Part shown: one piece after another, positions 33,275 through 40,800 of the stretch
How positions within the stretch are numbered: position 1 is the first letter of the stretch
Layout: the number at the start of each line of letters is the position of its first letter
Source of the DNA: Candidatus Rifleibacteriota bacterium
Lineage (GTDB): Bacteria; Muiribacteriota; Ozemobacteria; Ozemobacterales; Ozemobacteraceae
Assembly (NCBI GenBank): GCA_012517355.1
Contig: JAAYVD010000123.1
Location: 108,154 to 172,153, forward strand
DNA: 64,000 nucleotides
Reading direction: 5' to 3'
The notes under the pieces: generated by a model
Told to the model about the DNA's origin: nothing
The model's database searches: none
The model's input: only the letters and a program-made list of their open reading frames with translations
Position numbers and translations under genes: made by a program

Positions 33275-34060
33275 TCACGGGCGCTTGCCGACGGTCTGGA
33301 CGAGGGTAATGCGATGGGTGAGGGGAAGATGCAGGGCCATGGCCAGCACCGGGCGGTCGACCGAGGCCCGGACCACGGTGGCCAGGCCTTCCGAGGCGCA
33401 GAAGAGGTAGACGTTCTGGGTGATGCAGCCGGTCTCGACCGCGGCGTACAGGGTGCGGTCCTCTTCGGGAACCTCGATGGGCAGCTTGAGGGGGTCGGAC
33501 ACGTAGACGAGGGTGAGGGGGGCCGAGGCGACGAACCCCTGCTTGCCGGCCAGGGGCCGCAGATCGTCCTTGGCCAGGTTGCGCAGGAGGTTGGCCTTCG
33601 CGTCGTAGAGGTAGGCGCCGTCTGGCAGGATGGCCACCACTTCGACCATCTGCCAGTTCTTGGCGGAGGGGATGGTGCGCTTGCCGGACTCGGGGCGGCT
33701 GATGCCGGCCGCGGCCCACAACAGGTCGGAGAGTTGCTGCAGCGGCAGGGGTTCGGGGCTGAATTCGCGTTCCGATTTCCGTTCACGCAGGGCTTGCAGG
33801 AGGGGCTTGCCGCCTTCCTGGCGGGGGGGCGGCAGGACCACGTCGTCGGGGCCGGCCGGGGCCGGGGCGGAAGCGGTTCCAGCCGCCGTGGCGGTGGGCG
33901 TGGTGGGCATGGCCGGCACCGGGGCGGTGGGGGCCGGGGCGGGAGCGGCTGGGAGGACTTCGGAAGCGGGGGCAACCGGGGCCGGGGTGGTCTGGGCCAG
34001 GGCCACGCCGCAGGCGGACACCACCAGGACCACGGCCAACCAGCGGAACGGGTTCTTCAT
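33275..34060 (-). CDS. Exported SagB-type/nitroreductase-family protein
   Basis: 261 aa. The N-terminal signal sequence can be read as type I (cleavage ALA|QTT near 22) or as a lipoprotein signal, since V-S-A-C17 fits a lipobox. A 50-residue Pro/Ala/Thr linker follows. The mature domain (about 80-261) has RKSEREFSPEPLPLQQLSDLLWAAAGI and GKRTIPSAKNWQ, the start of SagB-like FMN dehydrogenases of the nitroreductase fold. Members of this group lacking partner genes are usually of unknown function. Export is odd for an FMN enzyme. AAAGGAG lies eight bases before the ATG. Confidence 0.78.
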   Translation of the reverse strand: MKNPFRWLAVVLVVSACGVALAQTTPAPVAPASEVLPAAPAPAPTAPVPAMPTTPTATAAGTASAPAPAGPDDVVLPPPRQEGGKPLLQALRERKSEREFSPEPLPLQQLSDLLWAAAGISRPESGKRTIPSAKNWQMVEVVAILPDGAYLYDAKANLLRNLAKDDLRPLAGKQGFVASAPLTLVYVSDPLKLPIEVPEEDRTLYAAVETGCITQNVYLFCASEGLATVVRASVDRPVLAMALHLPLTHRITLVQTVGKRP

Positions 34061-34485
34061 CGGGAATCTCCTTTCATGCTCCGGGCACGTGCTGCCGTCC
34101 ACTCTAGCACGGCCCTGGCATCCTTGCCCGCGGTGGTCCGAGCCGGGAGGGGGTCCACCTCGCCGGATTCGTCGGGAAATGGCCATCCGCTTCACAGCTT
34201 TCCGAAGGGGCTTTGCCCCGCCTCCCCACCAGGGCAAAGCTTCTGGAACCGATTTCAGGCGTGGGGAACGCTTTCGCGTTTCCCACGCAACAAGCTTCCC
34301 CCCCCCCTCCTGCCCCCGGACTTCCGTGCCAGGCCGGGATGGTCTGGCCCTCCACGCCCATTCCCCGCCTTCCCCGTCTTCCCCGTCTTCCCGCTCTCAC
34401 GAGGTGCCCCTCAACGGGCCCGAGCTTCCTCAGCCCGAAGATTTCCGCAAGCCGGGGCCAGGATGCGGCAGGTCAGCCCCCGCCC
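34061..34485. other. Intergenic with strong hairpin and 9-bp tandem repeats
   Basis: A 425-bp gap. It holds a 13-bp hairpin with one mismatch (34259-34271 with 34276-34288, 4-base loop) and three to four copies of TTCCCCGTC-type 9-mers at 34361-34396. The hairpin lies about 200 bases downstream of the PbpC stop and lacks a T run. Confidence 0.5.
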
Positions 34486-37191
34486 TTACTCGACCAGGAT
34501 CGTGATCTGGGCAGCCTCCTCGCCCAGCGAGAGGGCGGTGATGGCGTGGCGGCCGCGCTGGAGCTGCCAGTAGGCTTCGTATGGCGGTGGGGTGCGGGCG
34601 ATCTCCGCGCCGTCGACCAGCCAGACGATCTCGGGGAGGGCGTTTTCGGGAACCGCCCGCAATCGCACGAGGTTGTCGCCCTCGGGCACCAGCACGAACC
34701 GGTCGCCGTCGTGCGGGGAGACGATGCGCAGCCGCCCCCAGCCAGGTTCTCCGGCCTGGCTGTCGAGGGTCATGACCAGCGACCTGGCCGCCGTGCCGGG
34801 AGGCGGGCCGGAGGTCGGGGCGGCGGCACCTGGCGGAACAGCGGAGGGGTCGCCCGAGGCGGCCGCACTGGAGACACCAGGCGTGGTGGTCCTGGCACAG
34901 GAGGCGGAGTTCATCCCCGTGGGGTTCGTGGCAGGGCCCACGACGGGGAGAGGGGGGAGGGGCGCGGGAAGGAGGGGCGTCGAAGCCGGAGCCGGGTCGG
35001 AGGCGGGGGAGCCGATGGAGGCCGGTGGGGCCGCGGCCGGGCCGGCCAGGCTGGGCATCGTCGTCGCCGGGGCGGGCAGCGGGCGCAGGCGGACGCCCGG
35101 TTCCGCCCAGGGGTCGGCCGGCAGGGCGGCCAGGGGGTTGGCCACGGCCAGCCGGCCCTCGAGGCGGAAGGGGTCGACCCGCACGGTGTGGGCGCGGGCC
35201 TGGATCCAGTCGGCATACTCGGCGGGCAGGTCGTGGAATTCCCCCTGCCGCTCGTGGAAGGTGCATCCTTCCAGGGGCAGGCGGCGCCGGTCGATCCATT
35301 CCCGGCTGACCATCGGGCAGAAGGGGGTGGGCGCGAGCCCGGAGGTGCTGCAAACCCTGGTCGATTCGAGGCCGGGCGGCCGGGGGAACCATCCTCCCCC
35401 GGGCGCGGCCAGTTCGCGGAGCAGCCCCTGCAGGATGGGGCCGCCGGCGGTGGCCCCGCCCAGTTGGAAGGTGGGGGCCCCGTCGAAGTTTCCCGCCCAC
35501 AGGCCGATGACGAACGCCGGGGTCACGGCGAACAGCCAGCAGTCGCGGTAGTTGGTGCTGGTGCCGGTTTTGAGGGCGACCGGCGACTCGAAGGCAAAGA
35601 AGCGGGGATTGCCGAAGGTGAGCAGGCGGGCCGACGGGTCGGAGAGCATGTCGAGCACCGACCAGGCGGTGGTTTCGGCCATCAGCTGGCGGCCCATGGA
35701 GGCGGGGCCCGGGGTGATCCGGAGGTCGATGCGGCGGCCCCCATGGGCGAAGGCCCCGTAGGCCGCGGCGACGTCGGTCAGCCGGACCTCGGGGTTGCCG
35801 ATGGCCAGGCCCAGGCCGTAGAACTCCCACAGGCGGTCGCTGTCGGGGACCAGCCCGAAGTCAGCCAGGAACCGGTGGAAGGGCCGGAGGCCGATCTCGT
35901 TCAGCATGCGGACGGCGGAGATGTTGAGCGAGTTGCCGAGGGCGGAGCGGATGGAGACGGGCCCGTAGGCCCGCCGGGTCGCGTTGAAGGGCAGGTAGTC
36001 GCCCTGCGGGGTGCGGAAGGTGCGCTTGGTGTCAGGGATGATCGCGGCGGGGTGGAAGCCCTCTTCGAGGGCCAGGGCGTAGAGGAAGGGTTTGAGCGTC
36101 GAGCCGCCCGACCGGAGGGCGAGGCAGCCGTTGTTGAACCCGTCGGCGACCGGCCCGTATTCGAACGAGCCGGCCATGGCGAGCACCTCGAGGGTGGCCG
36201 TGTCGAGCACCAGGCCGGCCGCCTGCCGGGCCCCCGACCGGAACAGGCGGTCGCGGTGGGCGGTCAGTTCGGCGGTCAGGCGGTCCTGCACGGTCATGTC
36301 GAGGGAGGTGGTGAGCTCGGCGGTGGGGGTGCCCAGCCGGCTGACGACCCAGTCGACGAAGTGCGGCGCCCGGAAGGGAAGGCGGCGGCCATGCATGGCC
36401 ATGGGGCCGGCGATGGCCGCGCGGCAGGCCTCGGAGGCGATCATGCCGAGGCTTTCCATCTGGCGGAGGATCCAGTCGCGGCGGGCCAGCAGGGCCTTGC
36501 GGCGGCGGGGGATGTCGGGGTGCAGCCGGGCGGGCGCCTGGGGAAAGGCGGCGAGGGTGGCGGCCTCGGCCAGGGCCAGGTCGCCCACGCCCTTGCGGAA
36601 GAGGACGCGGGCTCCCATGCCTACCCCGCGCAGGTTGCCGTACATCGGGGCCAGGTTGAGGTAGGCCTCCAGGATGTCGTCCTTGCCGGTCTGCATCTCG
36701 AGCTTGGCCGCCAGCAGCAGTTCGGACAGTTTGGTGCCCAGGGTGCGGGGCCGGGGCCGGATGATGCGGATCACCTGTTGCGAAATGGTGCTGGCCCCCG
36801 ACACGATGCGCCGTTCGGTCAGGTTCTGCCAGGCGGCCCGGACGATGGCCTGCAGGTCGAACCCCGGGTGGTGACGGAAGTTGCGGTCCTCGGCGGCCAG
36901 CATGGCCTGCACGAGTTCGGCCGAGCAGCTGGCCAGGGGCACCCACAGCTGGTAGTCGCCCTGGGCGTTGGGAAAGAACCGCAGCACGGTGCCGTTGCGG
37001 TCGAGCAGGGCCCCGCCGCGTCCCGCCGCGATGGCCGTGGTCACCATGGCCTGAACGTCGGGGGTCAGGTGCCAGACGACGGGCCGCCAGAGAAGCCAGA
37101 CCAGCACCGCTCCCGCCACCCCGGCGGCCAGGAGGCGTCCTGTCCATCTCCAGAGGCGGGTGCGATCGGCCAAAATAGATAGAAATGTCAT
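34486..37191 (-). CDS. pbpC: Penicillin-binding protein 1C (PbpC)
   Basis: 901 aa, bifunctional class A-type enzyme of the cell wall. There is one membrane anchor at about 18-36. The GT51 glycosyltransferase domain has AEDRNFRHHPGFD (Glu101) and SGASTISQQ (131-139). The transpeptidase domain has SGGSTLK (active Ser364, Lys367), NSLN and KTGTS. The C-terminus, after a long Pro/Ala/Thr-rich linker, carries the BiPBP_C domain typical of PBP1C. It lies downstream of the alpha-2-macroglobulin gene on the same strand, the same pairing as E. coli yfhM-pbpC. No Shine-Dalgarno sequence precedes the ATG, so the start or translation mode is uncertain. Confidence 0.93.
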   Translation of the reverse strand: MTFLSILADRTRLWRWTGRLLAAGVAGAVLVWLLWRPVVWHLTPDVQAMVTTAIAAGRGGALLDRNGTVLRFFPNAQGDYQLWVPLASCSAELVQAMLAAEDRNFRHHPGFDLQAIVRAAWQNLTERRIVSGASTISQQVIRIIRPRPRTLGTKLSELLLAAKLEMQTGKDDILEAYLNLAPMYGNLRGVGMGARVLFRKGVGDLALAEAATLAAFPQAPARLHPDIPRRRKALLARRDWILRQMESLGMIASEACRAAIAGPMAMHGRRLPFRAPHFVDWVVSRLGTPTAELTTSLDMTVQDRLTAELTAHRDRLFRSGARQAAGLVLDTATLEVLAMAGSFEYGPVADGFNNGCLALRSGGSTLKPFLYALALEEGFHPAAIIPDTKRTFRTPQGDYLPFNATRRAYGPVSIRSALGNSLNISAVRMLNEIGLRPFHRFLADFGLVPDSDRLWEFYGLGLAIGNPEVRLTDVAAAYGAFAHGGRRIDLRITPGPASMGRQLMAETTAWSVLDMLSDPSARLLTFGNPRFFAFESPVALKTGTSTNYRDCWLFAVTPAFVIGLWAGNFDGAPTFQLGGATAGGPILQGLLRELAAPGGGWFPRPPGLESTRVCSTSGLAPTPFCPMVSREWIDRRRLPLEGCTFHERQGEFHDLPAEYADWIQARAHTVRVDPFRLEGRLAVANPLAALPADPWAEPGVRLRPLPAPATTMPSLAGPAAAPPASIGSPASDPAPASTPLLPAPLPPLPVVGPATNPTGMNSASCARTTTPGVSSAAASGDPSAVPPGAAAPTSGPPPGTAARSLVMTLDSQAGEPGWGRLRIVSPHDGDRFVLVPEGDNLVRLRAVPENALPEIVWLVDGAEIARTPPPYEAYWQLQRGRHAITALSLGEEAAQITILVE

Positions 37192-37249
37192 TTTTGTACT
37201 ATTGGCGCTTAGGGAAAAAAATCACCACAGAGGCACGGAACATACAGGA

Positions 37250-37412
37250 TCGGGAAGCGGATGAGGAGGAGAGGATAGAAGGAGAGGAAAGAAGGAGAGG
37301 TCCGTTGGAGAGGAAGGCAGGCGATAGACGGAAAAGAAAGAGGGAGAAGAAAAAACAGTAGCAGAAAGCAGCAGCAGAAGAAAACAGCAGCAGAAGGGGA
37401 AAAAGAGACAGA
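37250..37412 (+). repeat. Polypurine tract with GCA/GCAGAA repeats
   Basis: About 160 bp almost free of pyrimidines (GAGGAGA, GAAGGAGAGG and similar), grading into several GCAGCAGAA units. It is distinctly AT-richer than its surroundings. It lies in the 682-bp gap between pbpC and the macroglobulin gene. A long ORF on the other strand is an artefact of this composition. Confidence 0.7.
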
Positions 37413-37413
37413 T

Positions 37414-37557
37414 CAGCATTTCGACAGAAAACTCGAAGGCCGCAGGGGAAGGGAAGAAAGGGGGCGAATGGCGAAGGGAGTCGCCAGCACGATCTGCGCA
37501 AGCAGCATCGATGGGTGGATGAAGAACGTGGATTGATGATTCCGTCGAAATGCTGGA
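37414..37557 (-). repeat. Dispersed repeat, family 2, copy 2 (inverted)
   Basis: Read on the minus strand it matches copy 1 closely: CCACGTTC, CATCCACCCATCGATGCTG, GCGCAGATCGTGCTGGCGAC and CTTCGCCATT follow in order, then the pyrimidine-rich end. Confidence 0.75.
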
Positions 37558-37631
37558 GTGTCAAAAGAGAAGGGAGAAATGAATGAAACGCGAGAGTGAG
37601 GGAAATTCCGACAATCCAGCATCCTGACTGA

Positions 37632-37757
37632 CCCCTGAATCCTGTTCCCTCGTCCATCCATCGATTTTGCTTTCGCCGTTCTGAACGGGGACTCCCTTCG
37701 CCCCTTCCCCCCCTTCTCCCGTTCCCCTGCCGCTTTCAAGGTTTCCCGGGAACACGA
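37632..37757 (+). repeat. Dispersed repeat, family 2, copy 3
   Basis: Weaker copy: CCATCCATCGATTTTGC, TTCGCCGTTCTGA, ACTCCCTTCGCCCC, a pyrimidine-rich run and TTTCAAGGTTT. It faces the opposite way to the copy about 75 bp before it, making an inverted pair. Confidence 0.6.
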
Positions 37758-37784
37758 ACGGTCACAAAAAGGAAGCATACTCAC

Positions 37785-37849
37785 GGCCGGGAAAAAAGGG
37801 GGGCCGGAAAGGGGCCGGCCCCTTCCCCCGGGCGGGGGAAAGGGCCGGC
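37785..37849 (-). terminator. Likely terminator of the macroglobulin gene
   Basis: A 16-bp hairpin with one mismatch (37814-37829 with 37834-37849) starts 24 bases after the macroglobulin stop. A run of six T on the minus strand follows about 16 bases beyond the stem. Strong structure, imperfect T-run spacing. Confidence 0.5.
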
Positions 37850-37873
37850 GGTGAATCGGGGCGGGCAAGGGCC

Positions 37874-40800
37874 TCAGCGGGCCGGCAGGATGTGGACCGG
37901 CAGGCCGGGGGTCATGCCGTAGGTGTCGGAATCGTACATCAGCGACACGCGGGTCGGCCGCATGAAGAACGTCCCTTCGCAGATGGCGCGGGCGAAGTAG
38001 GTGAACCGGAACCGGCCCGACCACAGGCTGTTGCGGAAGGCCATGACACGGTCGTCCCGCATCTCGAAGAAGTCGGGCCGCAGCAGGTAGCAGCCGTCCT
38101 CCCAGGACGAGTACCATTCGTCTTCGTCTTCCCCGGCCGCTTCGTCTTCGTCATCGGAGGGTCGCACCGGCTGTTCGGTCTTCAGCGCGGCATTGATGAC
38201 CAGGAACCCGGCCGGGATCGGGTCTTCGAGCGCGAGATACTGGTAGTAGTGAGAGCGCCACCAGGGGCCGGTCCGGTTGTCCTCGAACTCGACGGTGACC
38301 TGGACGAGGTCACCGACCCGGATCTCCTTCTCCCCGTTGAGGTTCTTGATCGTCTTCTCGACCAGGAATCCGTGGTCGAGGTCGCTGGCGCGCGAGGCCG
38401 GGTCGGGGTAGGCGTAGGACAGGTTCCAGTTGATCATGCCCTCGGGCTTCACGGAGAGGGCGACCTTGGGGTTTTGCAGCAGGGCCTCGGCGTCGAGCTC
38501 GATCTCGGCGCCGAGCTTGCCGACGGTGACCTCGCGGGCGGGGCCGCCGGCGGCGGTGACGGTGACGGTGGCGGGCTTGTCCGAGGGCGGGGCCTTCCGC
38601 TCGAAGTAGCGGCCGAGCGCCAGCAGGGCCCACCCGGTGTCGGCGGTCGAGTACCAGCGGCCTTCGGGTTCGACGTTGGCCAGCAGGTCGCCGGCCAGGT
38701 CGTCGGCCTTGCGGTTGTCGGGGTCGACGGCCAGCTGGGCGAGCAGGCAGATGGCCACCTCGCGCACGCTGCTGTCATACCACGACCGCCGGGTGCCGTT
38801 GCATTTCGGCTCGATCTCGGCAAGCCACCCCTTCAGCTTGGCGGCGGGGGACTTCTTGATCAGGGCGTCGGCCCAGACCAGCAGGGCCTTGGCCTCGTTC
38901 GACGAGCCGATGAAATACTTCTTCATCAGCACGTCGAGGTTGGCCGCGGTCAGGCCGCCGTGCCTCGCGAGGTTGACCGCCGACAGCTCGAAGATCGAGT
39001 AGTGGACGGGCTCGTCGATGCCCTCCTTGCCGAACAGGCCGTCGCTGATGTACTTGACGGCGCGGTCGAGGTCGGCCTGCGGCACCTCGCAACCCGCTTC
39101 CTGGGCGGCGGTCAGGGCGAACACGGCATACTGGGTGCCCCACCAGCTGGGCCGGCGCTCGCCCATCCAATAGGCGAAACCGCCGCTGCGGGTCTGCATC
39201 TTCAGCAGCCGGGAGACGCCGGGAGTGAGGAACTTGTCGACCTGCGCCAGGGTGATGCCCGGCACCAGGCCTTCGGCGACCAGCTTGCGCAGCCCGGCCA
39301 GCGGGATGATGCCCGAGCTGGTCTGCTCGACGCACCCGTAGGGATACTGCAGCAGGTATTTGAGCCCCGGGGCGATCTTGCTCCAGGGGGTGACCGACAG
39401 TCCCAGGGTGGCCTTCAGCACGCCCTGGCGGTCTTTGGCCGGCACGTCGGCGACCCCGGCCGGGAACTCGAGGGTGGTCTCGGCCTTGTCGGTGAAGTGG
39501 CCGATCTTCTGGCGCCGCACCACGGCAAACCGCGGCACGATGGGGAACAGCGCCTCGATGGCGTCGCCGTAGGGGCCCATCTTCCCGGCGAAGACCAGGC
39601 GGGCATCGCCGGCGCCGTTGTCGGCCTCGAGCTCGAGCTTGGCCACGGTGTTCGACAGCGGGCCCATCCGGACGGTGGGTTCGCGCAGGCGGGCGGTGAC
39701 GTTGCTGGACTCGGCGACCTCGAGGGTGGCCTCGCCCGGGGCGTCGGTCTTGTTGTTGGCGGTGACCGGGGCGAGGGCCTTGTCGCCGGCGGTCAGGAAG
39801 CGGGGCAGGCCGGGCTGCAGGTAGAACTCCTTCGACACCACCATCTGGCGCTCGGTGCTGCAGAAGGCGCTGCGCTTGTCGAGGGCGACCACGTAGATGC
39901 GGTAGGCGGTGGTCGAGTCGGGCAGGGTGAAGGTGATCGTGGCCTTGCCCTCGGCGTCGGTCAGCAGGGCCGGGTTCCAGTAGGCCACCGGCCGGAAGTC
40001 CTTGCGCAGGGCAAGGTCGGAGGCCAGGCCGCCGGCGCCCAGGTCACCGCCGGTCAGCAGGTGGGTGGCGAACAGCTTGTACAGTTCCTGGCTGACCACT
40101 GACAGGCGCAGGTCGCCCGAGAACACGGTCAGGGGCAGGACGAACTCGGCGAGCCGGTCCAGCACCGGGGTGACGAACCCGGTCAATGACAGCACCGCCT
40201 CGTCGACCACGCAGACGGCCATCTCGCAGACCTTGCCCTTCCCCTGGCCGTCGCGGGCCTGGAAGGTCAGGCTGCGGGTTTCGCCGGGGTGGGCCTTCAG
40301 GGTTCCCTTGCCGCTGTCGGCGGCGCTCTCGGTGATGACCACGCCCAGGCTGTCGAGCTGGTTCTCGACCCGCAGGCTGGTGATGCCGTGGAAGACGCGC
40401 GGGATCATCTGGTCGACCTGGCTCTTGTAGACCGGGAAGTCGCCGCGCCCGCAGGGGATGGTCACCGTGAAGAAGACGTTGGGCCGCGCCTGCGGGCCGA
40501 CCTTCATCTCGAAGCTGCCCCGGCGTCCGGTCAGCGGGATGACCCGGTGCTCGTAGATGCCGTCGCGCTCGCAGGTCACCAGCGCGTGCGAGGCCGACCG
40601 CGGCACGCCGAAGTCGAACTTGACGGTGTCGCCGACCGCCGCCACCGACCGCGAGGTGGCCAGGACGATCTCGCTGTCGCTGCGGCGCTTGCTGTTCTCG
40701 TCGTCGTCCCCCTCCTCGTCCTCGTACCAGGAGTAGGAATAGCCCACGTCGACGAACTGCGAAGCCGAAAACTCGCCGTCAGGGGTCGTGTAGTTGGCCT

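Noticed and set aside
37199..37657. A 152-codon minus-strand frame rich in Ser/Phe/Leu
   Set aside because: It is produced by translating the antisense of the polypurine tract and a repeat copy; no ribosome binding site.
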